DNA of 64,000 nucleotides, taken from Leptolinea sp964420995. GTDB taxonomy: Bacteria; Chloroflexota; Anaerolineae; Anaerolineales; Anaerolineaceae. The stretch covers positions 122,747 to 186,746 of the forward strand of contig CAYQUX010000004.1 of assembly GCA_964420995.1 (NCBI GenBank), read 5' to 3'. Of the stretch, positions 45,001 to 52,846 are shown piece by piece (position 1 is the stretch's first letter; each line of letters starts with the position of its first letter). The translations under genes and the position numbers were made by a program. Under the pieces are notes generated by a model. It did not search any database and was not told the origin of the DNA. It saw nothing but the letters and a program-made list of their open reading frames with translations.

Positions 45001-45605
45001 CCCGTCCATTCCTGTTCATATAGCATGGAATCGCGCATTTCCTTCGCGTTCCTGTACATATACAGATCGACCTTGGCAGAGGTTTCCATACCGGTATCCG
45101 CCTTCAATTTTTCCTGCGCGTCAAGCGCGGTCTGAAGAAATTCGGCGGCCAATTTTTCCGTGATTTGATAATAGTGAAGGCGGATATTCTTTTCTTCCTT
45201 AACCTTCCAGGGGTGGATTTTATCCAACCAGACAATGGTTTTCCTCTCGGATGAGACTGTCTCACCCTTTTCGTTGGTTGCACGCCACTGCCACCAGATC
45301 TCTGACCCCGGGGCTATGGAACCACTATCTTCCATCTCCCACTTCCAGGTTACCCTGACGGATTTACCGGGGGTAAATTCAGGTATGGCAAGCGCCTGAA
45401 CATCGCTGCATGTCCGTTTATCTGAACCATAGAGCAATTCAATATCGGTTATTTTTTCCCCGCTGGATACTGTCGCAGAAAACGCGGCTGCCTTGGGGAA
45501 GGTCAATTGCGCCGCGTTCTGGGCAAAGGTTATAACCGGTTTTTGCCGGGGCGGCATGAAATTCAGGAACTGCATGACGGCGGCAAAGAGCATTAGGATA
45601 CGCAT
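42078..45605 (-). CDS. Fusion of secreted metallopeptidase and family-5 peptide-binding protein
   Basis: A 1175-residue protein. An N-terminal signal segment (about 1-17) and a beta-rich domain (25-130) precede a peptidase-MA-like zinc peptidase (about 140-355): H230-E-L-T-H234 and the third ligand probably E254 in WLEEGLAVYAEG. A Pro/Thr-rich linker (370-440) leads to a membrane segment (442-463), RSPKRR, and a second segment (471-488) ending TPARA, just like a signal peptide with an AxA cleavage site. Then comes an unassigned domain (about 515-665) and a complete SBP_bac_5 oligopeptide-binding domain (about 685-1170). Both enzymatic and binding halves should be outside. No Opp/Dpp permease genes are near. 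Confidence 0.88.
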   Translation of the reverse strand: MRILMLFAAVMQFLNFMPPRQKPVITFAQNAAQLTFPKAAAFSATVSSGEKITDIELLYGSDKRTCSDVQALAIPEFTPGKSVRVTWKWEMEDSGSIAPGSEIWWQWRATNEKGETVSSERKTIVWLDKIHPWKVKEEKNIRLHYYQITEKLAAEFLQTALDAQEKLKADTGMETSAKVDLYMYRNAKEMRDSMLYEQEWTGGMAFTDSNKIVIGVEEKNLDWTKATEAHELTHVLVGNFTFTCLYTTPTWLEEGLAVYAEGEPDDSTVEVFEKAKENDDLISFNILSASFSSDSELADLSYSQSFYMVKYLIETYGRDKINNLLKTLSSGTTVDDAMMKVYGFDLNGFEKEWRKSINVPEAKWAEEVEKPTPVPTEIPTMQPINNSLVADTTAEPDVEETPLPTGTAEASLPIAFGSTGAGDGTVNSADSTGGPSTRGPDMTPIILSVLGALMACAAAFVLSRSPKRRTGVVLTITLLMMASVVMGVTPARASSLSAAPTKYPQLPTATLFTPPPAEKGIYTNSGQGVKIEIPPIAKISTSKISMSSLFEISMNKGSVFGRMFVNPIRQGDSLQETAIDIREKNVDGLIDIEHLVDKEFEMDDGSKGWLTESEARVPEVVQKFKIGIVTVRGYTSNISLLMASTRDMYDFSKDAIYSLYKTIEITAPIISGYSRDELLIIDGGETDNPSENDPATSHGSVGFSTVFSGLVAYDTNLNVKPDLAKSWDISEDGLVYTFHLQPEAVFHNLRPVTADDVVYSWERAASPKTDSDTVLTYLGDIQGIKEMHEGNAEHISGLKVIDEHTLQVTLEEPVPYFLLKLTYPTGFIVDRENIEKSKTWYRVPNGTGPFRLIRWDARKAIYYERFEQFYGDKPKLKAILTLLYQGTSMQLFEQGIIDYTYIGYDDLVRFKDPSEPMHNQLKSNTNMCTSYITFDVSQPPFDDVKVRQAFAMAVDKEKYINVIMENGALPARGLYPPALPGYDKSNQGLEFNPEKARALMKESKYGSGELPPIIFSISGYGSSVGESISALAQMWRDNLGVNITVQNIDPEYYMDVLDSGKHGQLISEGWCADYPDPENFADVLFHSNNEMNRGNYSNPDLDRLLEDARVEKDTAKRIQMYQQAEDILVNDSPAIFLSHSNSYILVKPYLQGFVGTPIDVPLERYLWIDADKFVE

Positions 45606-45740
45606 AATCCCTCCTGGAGTACGGTTCGGTTGTGGAATTACCTAGTTGAGGAAATCTCTTTATCCCCCCGGTAATTTTTGTACAGATTGATAATATCAAA
45701 ATTCATATGAAAAAACAAATTACAAATTTGCCAATAAAAT

Positions 45741-45772
45741 TCACCCCGCTTCCCTGACGGTAAGCGGGGTGA
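45741..45772 (-). terminator. Terminator after the acyl-AMP ligase gene
   Basis: An 11-bp perfect stem (TCACCCCGCTT and complement) followed on the minus strand by ATTTTATT. Confidence 0.85.
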
Positions 45773-45779
45773 TGTCTTT

Positions 45780-47459
45780 TTACTGGGCCGCGGCCATTTC
45801 TTTCAGGTACTTATCTTTGTTCGCCAGCCGGGCTGTCTTGCCGCTGCTGGTCTTGAGGATCCATTTGGACGGCACCAGGTGGACGTGACGCAGAGCCACA
45901 GCCGATCCTTTGGTGACGGTCTTGCGAATCTCGTTGGCGATGCGTTCATGTTCGGCGGGGTCTTCCACGTCAACCTCTGAGACAATAACCACCTCTTCGG
46001 TGCCGGACTCTTCATTGTAAACACCAAAGGCCACCACACGGCCCGGGTGAACACCTTTGACTTCCATGGCCAGATGCTCCAGGTCTGCCGGGTAAATGTT
46101 CTTCCCGCCGACGATGATCAAGTCTTTTTTACGGCCGGTCACGTACAGTTCTCCGTCCGCCACATACCCAAAGTCTCCCGTCAGGTACCAGCCGTCAATG
46201 AAAGCCTGTTTGGTCAAATCCTCGCGGTGATAGAATCCGCTCAACATGCAGTCAGATTGAATACCAACCTCTCCAATCTTACGTTCGGGGAGGGGTTGCC
46301 CCTGTGGATCGAAAATTCGCACACGGGTATTGCTGATCGGCTGCCCGCTGCTGAGCATACGCAGTGAGTCACGGCCATCCACCGCAGGCCTGGCTTCCCA
46401 TTCGGTCTGCACGGCTTCACGATCGACCAGGTCAACCGTAACCGGCCGTGAAAACCCGGATTGCGTCACCGCGAAAGTATTTTCAGCCATCGCGTAACTG
46501 GTCACCAGGGCATCCGGATTTAATCCATAGGCGGTAAAACGCGCGGCAAATTTTTCATGGGCGGCAATACGTACCGGTTCCGAGCAGTTGGTGATTGCCC
46601 GCCAGCTCTTTAGATCAACGCCTTCCAGATCGCGTTCCCGAATTTTCTCGGCGCAGAAAACGTAGGCGAAATTCGGCAGCCAGCTCAGGGTGCCCTGATA
46701 TTTTGTCACGGCTTGCATCAGCCGGTAAGGAGCGCGCACCCAGTCAAAGGGTGACATGACCACCAGTTTGATGCCGAATAGTATGGGCATCAGGTAACAG
46801 GCGATCAATCCCATGTCATGATACAGAGGCAGCCAGGAAACAATCACGTCATCAGGGGTGGCATTCAATTCGCGTGTGTACGTATCCAGTTGGTTGAACA
46901 CGCTGCGGTGAGACAGGGCGATGCCCTTTTGCAGGCCGGTGGTTCCAGACGAGTGCTGGAGCAATGCCACCTCCTCCGGTTGGCGCTGCATACCCTGAAG
47001 AATGGAGAAATCCGGGGTGACTGGCGTGTCCTGGCCGGTCAAAATCACCGCGCGGACAGAATCACCCTTATGCAGAGCGCTGCGTACTTCCGACTCAAAT
47101 TCCGGGAAAGTAACAATGGCAGACGGCTTGCTTATTCCCACCAGCGAAGCCAGGTCTTCACGATAACGCTCGGGGGAAAGTTTCTCGGTGAGATAGGGGA
47201 GGATGGAGGGAATCGCGCCATGCAGGATGGCACCAAAATACGCGTAGACCAATTCAACAGAGTGTTGCATGATCAGGATGATCACTTCGCCGGGTTGAAT
47301 GTTGTGCTCCCGGTAGAGGGCTGCCCAACCGGCGGAGCCTTGCAGCAGATCGCGGTAGTTGATGGGTAAATCGTCTTTTCCCGCCAGTTGCACCACCAGG
47401 CTGATACGGTCAGGGTGGGATTCGTAATGGTCTTTTAAGGTGGTCGTAAAATTTCGCAT
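45780..47459 (-). CDS. Fatty-acyl-AMP ligase / acyl-ACP synthetase-like
   Basis: A 559-residue ANL adenylating enzyme. The ATP motif is LLQHSSGTTGLQKGIALSH (about 167-185); others are VSWLPLYHDMGLI, the A5 region TSYAMAENTFAVT, and A7/A8 GWYLTGDFGYV and GRKKDLIIVGGKNIYP. The LPLYHDMGL signature is typical of fatty-acyl-AMP ligases that load acyl groups on carrier proteins instead of CoA. The catalytic Lys is present near the end (KTSSGKTAR). The natural partner is probably the ACP at 49.6 kb on the same strand, now separated by a 2.1-kb repeat array. Confidence 0.93.
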   Translation of the reverse strand: MRNFTTTLKDHYESHPDRISLVVQLAGKDDLPINYRDLLQGSAGWAALYREHNIQPGEVIILIMQHSVELVYAYFGAILHGAIPSILPYLTEKLSPERYREDLASLVGISKPSAIVTFPEFESEVRSALHKGDSVRAVILTGQDTPVTPDFSILQGMQRQPEEVALLQHSSGTTGLQKGIALSHRSVFNQLDTYTRELNATPDDVIVSWLPLYHDMGLIACYLMPILFGIKLVVMSPFDWVRAPYRLMQAVTKYQGTLSWLPNFAYVFCAEKIRERDLEGVDLKSWRAITNCSEPVRIAAHEKFAARFTAYGLNPDALVTSYAMAENTFAVTQSGFSRPVTVDLVDREAVQTEWEARPAVDGRDSLRMLSSGQPISNTRVRIFDPQGQPLPERKIGEVGIQSDCMLSGFYHREDLTKQAFIDGWYLTGDFGYVADGELYVTGRKKDLIIVGGKNIYPADLEHLAMEVKGVHPGRVVAFGVYNEESGTEEVVIVSEVDVEDPAEHERIANEIRKTVTKGSAVALRHVHLVPSKWILKTSSGKTARLANKDKYLKEMAAAQ

Positions 47460-47605
47460 GGATATTGTTTTGCTCCAGATACCCGGCTCTGTGAGAATGG
47501 AGCGGTGCTGCCGGGGGGTGACAGAATAAGGGTTCAGCTTTGCAGCCGAACCCGGCGGGTCAATGATACCGCAAAGTGATTAACCCTGCTTAAGAAATCA
47601 GATGG

Positions 47606-49545
47606 CCCCTCTCCCAACCTCCCCCGGCGGGGGAGGCATTTACTGGCATTTTTATGCTGTTTACACAGGAAGATTAGGCTTCATAAACGCCTTCGGCCAG
47701 ATCGACTTTTTCTGCTGGGTTTTCCATAATTTCACAGTCCATACCTCCCCCTCCGGGGGAGGCGGGTGGGGGCATTTCTGCTAATCGATAGACCCCCCAA
47801 CCAAAAGCTATGCGAATAACCATTGAAGATGGCCATGTCTCAGATTTCTCGAAATGAAAATCTGGGTACAGAGAACTCCCTCTCCCAACCTCCCCCGGCG
47901 GGGGAGGCCTCTATTACCGTTTATTCAAGCTGCCAACCCGTGAAGATTGGGCACCATTATCGCCTTCGGCCAGATCGACTTTTTCTGCAGGGTTATTCCA
48001 TGAATTCACAGTCCAGCCCTCCCCCTCCGGAGGAGGCAGGTGTCGGTTCATTATCCCGTGAACATCCAGAAAAAGCTGTGTTAAGCGCGTTTGCGTTCCA
48101 TATCTTGAAATATTGCAACACATATTTTTACCGGCTGTTTTCTCCTTCCCCCGTTGGGAAAAGGCCGGTATGAGGGCATCTCTCCAGATAAACCCGCTTT
48201 ATTTCTCTGAACACCTCATCCAGATTCTTCATCACATCATCATTCGTGAAACGAATTACCCGCAATCCCTGTTCTTCCAGCCAGGCAGATCGGTTGTCAT
48301 CATAGATCTTCTGATCTGCATGAGAATCGCCATCTATCTCAACAACCAGATTTGCTTCATGACAGAAGAAATCAAGAATATAAACCCCCTTCGGATGCTG
48401 TCTGCGCCATTTCCACTGGCAAATCTCGCGGTCGCGGAGTACCGACCATAATCGCTGTTCAGGATATGTCATTTCCCGGCGTAAAGCTCTGGCTCGTTTA
48501 AGTGATTCCGGTGTATGGTCGCGCATGATATAACCCCTCTCCCATTCTCCCCCGGCGGGGGAGGCATCTGCTACAGTTTATTTACATTCGACTTTTACCA
48601 CTCGATTTCAATTCAGTTTCTAGATTTCTCCTCCGGCAGTGAGGCATATGCTCCAGTTTGTTCTATTTAAGACTTTATACACTCGATTTTACTTCAGATA
48701 CAAAATTCCTCCCCTCTGGGGGAGGCAGGCGGGGTTTGCCCCAACAGAAACAGCACATATCAGCCGCTTCCTAAAGATGAATTCGTCAGAACATTTCCAG
48801 GCAGAATACACTTTCAAGGATCTTCCCTCTCCCAACCTCCCCCGGCGGGGGAGGCATTTGCTGGCATTTTTATGCTGTTAATTCGGGAAGGCTGGGCGTT
48901 ATTAACGTCCTCAGCAGGCTAACTTTTTCTGCTGGGATTTCCATAATTTCACAGTCCATACCTCCCCCGGCGGGGGAGGCAGGTGGGGGCATTTCTGCTA
49001 ATCGATAGACCCTCCCAACGAAAAGCTATGCGAATAACCATTGAAGATGACCAGGTTTCAGGCTTCTCGAAATGGGAACCTGGGGACAGAGAACTCCCTC
49101 TCCCAACCTCCCCCGGCGGTGAGGCATTTACTGGCATTTTTATGCTGTTAATTCGGGAAGGCTGGGCGTTATTAACGTCCTCAGCAGGCTAACTTTTTCT
49201 GCTGGGATTTCCATAATTTCACAGTCCATACCTCCCCCTCCGGGGGAGGCAGGTGGGGGCATTTCTGCTAATCGATAGACCCCCAATGAAAAGCTATGCG
49301 AATAACCATTGGAGATGGCCATGTCTCAGATTTCTCGAAATGGGAACCTGGGGACAGAGAACTCCCTCTCCCAACCTCCCCCGGTGGGGGAGGCATTTAC
49401 TGGCATTTTTATGCTGTTTACACAGGAAGATTAGACTTCATAAACGCCTTCGGCCAGATCGACTTTTTCTGCTGGGTTTTCCATAATTTCACAGTCCATA
49501 CCTCCCCCTCCGGGGGAGGCAGGTGGGGGCATTACTGCTGAATTT
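47606..49545. repeat. Array of about 270-bp GC-palindrome repeats carrying a DUF559 gene
   Basis: Direct repeats with units starting at 47607, 47878, 48535, 48825, 49096 and 49364. Unit length is 268-271 bp where complete; units at 47878 and 48535 are diverged, and the last is cut off at the stop of the ACP gene. Each begins CCCTCTCCCAA followed by palindrome CCTCCCCCGGCGGGGGAGG, and carries a second palindrome CCTCCCCCTCCGGGGGAGG about 140 bp later. Between them are ATTTTTATGCTGTT and ATAATTTCACAGTCCATA; after them CTAATCGATAGACC and CTATGCGAATAACCATTG. Not CRISPR: no short spacer-repeat pattern. The DUF559 gene sits in the middle. Confidence 0.92.
48128..48526 (-). CDS. DUF559 endonuclease-like protein in the repeat array
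   Basis: A 132-residue protein of the DUF559 family (VSR/PD-(D/E)xK-related fold). Typical features: RARALRREMTYPEQRLWSVLRD, the sequence FRRQHP-like KWRRQHPKGVYILDFFC, VVEIDGDSHADQK with the acidic active-site residues, and DDNRSAWLEEQGLRVIRF. A full-length domain, so it may be active on DNA. Both flanks are units of the 270-bp array. Family knowledge: DUF559 genes are often found within short GC-rich repeats; whether the protein moves them is not shown. Confidence 0.9.
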   Translation of the reverse strand: MRDHTPESLKRARALRREMTYPEQRLWSVLRDREICQWKWRRQHPKGVYILDFFCHEANLVVEIDGDSHADQKIYDDNRSAWLEEQGLRVIRFTNDDVMKNLDEVFREIKRVYLERCPHTGLFPTGEGENSR

Positions 49546-49791
49546 TTACTTCCGTGATTCAATCAGTTTCACCAACGCGTCAAGCGTGTCAAACGTGTCG
49601 GCGTTCAGTTCTGAATCATCTATACGCACACCAAATTCATCCTCAACAATGATCGCCAGATCGACCAGGCTGAAGGAATCAATCAATCCACTGGATATCA
49701 ACGGTTCATCCATCTTAATCACCCGGTTGGGCTGTTTCAAGATCCGTTCCGCGATTTTCTTTGAAAGGGTGTCGGCCATTGAATCACTCAT
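49546..49791 (-). CDS. Acyl carrier protein
   Basis: An 81-residue carrier with the phosphopantetheine Ser in SGLIDSFSLVDLAI and the acidic helix VEDEFGVRIDDSEL. AGGAG is six bases before the ATG. It carries DSF rather than DSL at the site. Not the housekeeping ACP by context: no fab genes nearby. It follows the SGNH/propeller lipoprotein gene by 28 bp and precedes the acyl-AMP ligase on the same strand, beyond the repeats, so it most likely receives the acyl group made by that enzyme. Confidence 0.93.
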   Translation of the reverse strand: MSDSMADTLSKKIAERILKQPNRVIKMDEPLISSGLIDSFSLVDLAIIVEDEFGVRIDDSELNADTFDTLDALVKLIESRK

Positions 49792-49819
49792 GTTAAACTC
49801 CTTGCGATGTAATAAATAT

Positions 49820-51994
49820 TTACCGGACGGGTTTCACCCATTCAATCCGGGTTGTGTAGATAAAATCCTGACTTGTAAATCCGGTCTGGTCCGAGAGGTT
49901 GCGAACCGCTCCAGACACAACGTCCATCACCTGCGCCTGGATGGCATACCCATCGGCGGTCTTCTGCGTACCCGTCAACAACAGGCTTGAACTGTCTGCC
50001 GACCAGACCGCCCGGGGATTCATCCCGGAGGTCGCCGGCAGAATCTTGGTGCCCATATCCTGCGGGGTGATCACCAGATTGCGAACGTCCAGCCACTGCC
50101 CGGAATAATCACTGCGCTCCAGGGTCAGAAGGGATAATTTTAGCCCATCCGGCGACCAGGAAAAATCCAGCAGAATATCGCCAATGTTTTCCAGCGGGCG
50201 CGGGTTGGCCATGTTCAGCTTGGCCAGGTTGAGCTGGCTCTTGTCTTCCGTGGTCTGTACCTCATACGCCAGCCAGCGTTTGTCGGGTGAAAATTCGGCT
50301 TTCACGGCGTTCGGGTGGATTTCGGCGCTGGATCCATCCAGACCGGAAACATACAATCCCTTGCCGATGCATGTACCGCCTGTCTGACAGGCGCCATTTT
50401 GCCAGAACACACTGCCGGTTTCCTGTGATTGATACACGGCAACCGGGCTCATCCCGGCCGGAGAGAGACGTTTCCAACCAGCACTGCCTTCCAATTGATA
50501 ATGAACCAGTAACGTGCCGCCGTCCTGTTCGGCAATGAATACGACCGATTTTCCATCCGGCATCCACATGGCTGCCGGAGATACCCGCGTGTAGAATCGG
50601 TTGGTTAACGTGACCGGCTGCGAGCCATCCAGGCTGGCAACCAGAAGGTCACTCCCACGGCTGGCCAGCAGGTGTTTTCCATCCGGAGAAACGGCCTGTA
50701 GAACAAGACCTTCCGCGCCGACCCGATACGTCGTTCCTGAAGTCGGATCAATGAGAAAAATTCCCAGCGGGGTGATTGCTTCCCCGCCGCGCCGGGCTGT
50801 GGATAGAAGGATCAAGCCGGCCGGATTGCCCAGCACAGTCTGGTCAACAGGCGACAGGAGCGAACCACCGGTATCCACCGCAGCAGCCGTTGGATCACCC
50901 TGCTGCATGGCCGTAGTAGTGGGTTCTGCCGTCACTTGCTCCGGCTGGATCAGGTCAAACGCGCCCGTGGCAGGCGTAGCCAGGGCGGTCGGCTGCGCGG
51001 CAGCCGCCGTAGATTCCATTCGCACGCCACGCCAGACGGCATCCAGCGATTGCAGAGCGGTAAAACTGCGTTCCGGCCAGGCGAATTCCTGGCTGATGTG
51101 AAAACCATCCGGGCGATTGGGATCCAGCCCGCGGTTGGGCAGCGCCTGGGCAGCCTTCCACCAGTTCCACAGGGGCAGATCATAGTCATACGCCAGGCGG
51201 GTAGTCGCCAGATTGATACTGTGATCGCCTTCCACATTGTCCGCTTTGGTTGACAGGATGGGCAGAATACCTTTCCCGATGGCAAATTCGATGATCTGGC
51301 GCATGTTCTTTTCATACACATCCGGGCTGCGGCCATTCCACCAGACTTCCAGGCTTATCAACAGGATGGAAGGATTATGCACTCGAATTTCGCACTCCAG
51401 GGGAGTCTCACCCGGATCGCAGACGTCCGGATTGGACATCAGCGGTGTCAATTCCGACGCGGCATTGAATCCACCCTGAACGGCTTCACCATCGCGGTTA
51501 AATGAGCCGGAGAAATGTTCAATGGTCTCATAAAGCGCATCCGCGTTCTCACGCAGCGTGAAAGTTCCCGGTTTGTCGAACGGGCCGAGCAGAACGTCTT
51601 TGATCGCCTGGCAGTCGCCCACCTTGGAAAACCGGTTTGGGTCAGTTCCCGATGCCAGCCCGGCCTGGTAGATTTGTTTCGCCCGCTCTGACACCACCGG
51701 GATAACCGGCCAGTTCTGCCAGTCCTCCGGATTTGGGCGGTTGGCCGCCGGGGGCGCGGCAGTGGGAGTCACCGGTGGAATAATTGATGGCGCCGGTTGT
51801 GTTCCGGTTGCGGATAGGGTTTCGGTTGGTTTGATGGCAGCCGTAAGTGTGGAAGCCTGCGTGATTGTGGCCGCCGGCAAAACGGTGGTTGGCGTGACAA
51901 CCACGGCTGCCGGGGAGCAGGCTGAAACACTTATGGTCAGAAATAATAGAGCGGATAAACCCGTTCTTTTGGAAGTTTTTTTACAGATAGGCAT
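49820..51994 (-). CDS. Lipoprotein: SGNH-like domain plus TolB/WD40-type propeller
   Basis: A 724-residue predicted lipoprotein: lipobox VSAC with Cys26, then a Thr/Pro/Ala-rich stalk. Residues about 90-330 form a domain paralogous to the protein at 52847-53878 (shared: RAKQIYQAGLASG, KVGDCQAI, LECEIRVHNPSIL, LPILSTKADNVEGDHSIN, YDYDLPLWN). It resembles SGNH esterases by GDC near the start and DGFHIS near the end, but the GDS nucleophile Ser reads Cys. A second linker (340-380) leads to a propeller of TolB-like blades (about 390-720; GKSVVFIAEQDGG, DFSWSPDGLKLSLL). Extracellular; possibly an acyl-ester enzyme with a binding propeller. Confidence 0.77.
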   Translation of the reverse strand: MPICKKTSKRTGLSALLFLTISVSACSPAAVVVTPTTVLPAATITQASTLTAAIKPTETLSATGTQPAPSIIPPVTPTAAPPAANRPNPEDWQNWPVIPVVSERAKQIYQAGLASGTDPNRFSKVGDCQAIKDVLLGPFDKPGTFTLRENADALYETIEHFSGSFNRDGEAVQGGFNAASELTPLMSNPDVCDPGETPLECEIRVHNPSILLISLEVWWNGRSPDVYEKNMRQIIEFAIGKGILPILSTKADNVEGDHSINLATTRLAYDYDLPLWNWWKAAQALPNRGLDPNRPDGFHISQEFAWPERSFTALQSLDAVWRGVRMESTAAAAQPTALATPATGAFDLIQPEQVTAEPTTTAMQQGDPTAAAVDTGGSLLSPVDQTVLGNPAGLILLSTARRGGEAITPLGIFLIDPTSGTTYRVGAEGLVLQAVSPDGKHLLASRGSDLLVASLDGSQPVTLTNRFYTRVSPAAMWMPDGKSVVFIAEQDGGTLLVHYQLEGSAGWKRLSPAGMSPVAVYQSQETGSVFWQNGACQTGGTCIGKGLYVSGLDGSSAEIHPNAVKAEFSPDKRWLAYEVQTTEDKSQLNLAKLNMANPRPLENIGDILLDFSWSPDGLKLSLLTLERSDYSGQWLDVRNLVITPQDMGTKILPATSGMNPRAVWSADSSSLLLTGTQKTADGYAIQAQVMDVVSGAVRNLSDQTGFTSQDFIYTTRIEWVKPVR

Positions 51995-52039
51995 ATCTCA
52001 GCGATTATAAATGAAAAGGTTCACCAAACAGGCCAGATC

Positions 52040-52834
52040 TCAACCTGCGAAATCTGCCGCGGAAAGCAGAATACCTTCCCCCTGGGTCAGCCATTTAACC
52101 TGTGCATCGGGTGCTTCCTTCAGGCAGTTATGCTGAAATTCCAACGGATTACCAAGGTGTTCCACAAACGTCCAGAAATGGGTGGGGATGACCAGTTTCG
52201 CGCCGGTCAGGCTCACGAGCTTTGCCGCGCTCTCAGAATTCAGGTTTCCAAAGGCGCCGTTTATGCAGGGCAGAATGACCTGTGGGTTACTTTTTATAAC
52301 CGGGCGCATTTCTTCCGGGCGCAGGGCGGTATCGCCGGTGTGATATATCCGCAGACCGGCGCATTCCAGCAGCAAACCAACGGCGTCTGGCGCCTGGTCG
52401 CCGTGATCGGCAAACACGGCCGTGCAGGTGAAATCCCCCAGGGTTACCTGTTTCCCCGGGTACAACTCCACATATCGCTCTTCGTTAATACCGGCGGAAC
52501 GATAATAAGCCGTACATTCCCGCGGACCGGCAAAACGTACCCGCCTGTTAATACATATGGTCGGGATACTGTCAACATCCAGGTGATCATCGTGTTCGTG
52601 GGTGCTGACAAACCAGTCGCAATCCACCTCGTCTGCCAGCATCGGCGGCGGCATGATGCGTTTCCATTGCGTGCCAAATTTGCGCTCCACGGAATGGCTC
52701 AGATAGGCGTCCACATACACCACGCTGCCCCCAGTAGATTTGAACACGAAACCGGCCTGACCCAGCCAGAACAAAGCCACCTGTCCGGCCTGTGGTTTTG
52801 CCTCTCGAATTCGCGATGCCAGGTCAGTGGTCAT
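52040..52834 (-). CDS. UlaG/NAPE-PLD-like MBL-fold hydrolase
   Basis: A 264-residue metallo-beta-lactamase-fold enzyme. The metal motif is STHEHDDHLDVDSI; further ligands are FADHGDQAPDAVG, IYHTGDTAL and IPTHFWTF. The layout matches the UlaG (L-ascorbate-6-phosphate lactonase) and N-acyl-PE phospholipase D-like branches. It sits in a minus-strand cluster between two SGNH-like lipoproteins (12 and 45 bp gaps). The acyl-enzyme context suggests a lipid or acyl substrate, while the ascorbate-type PTS 11 kb away would suit UlaG. Substrate unresolved. Cytosolic, no signal. Confidence 0.86.
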   Translation of the reverse strand: MTTDLASRIREAKPQAGQVALFWLGQAGFVFKSTGGSVVYVDAYLSHSVERKFGTQWKRIMPPPMLADEVDCDWFVSTHEHDDHLDVDSIPTICINRRVRFAGPRECTAYYRSAGINEERYVELYPGKQVTLGDFTCTAVFADHGDQAPDAVGLLLECAGLRIYHTGDTALRPEEMRPVIKSNPQVILPCINGAFGNLNSESAAKLVSLTGAKLVIPTHFWTFVEHLGNPLEFQHNCLKEAPDAQVKWLTQGEGILLSAADFAG

Positions 52835-52846
52835 GGTTCCTCCGCA

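Noticed and set aside
47602..49541. Short frames of 60-116 residues in the repeat array (both strands)
   Set aside because: They repeat in each unit only because the DNA repeats; they run through the palindromes and have no ribosome-binding sites.
47606..49545. Possible CRISPR array
   Set aside because: Units are about 270 bp and similar along most of their length; there are no short unique spacers or cas genes.
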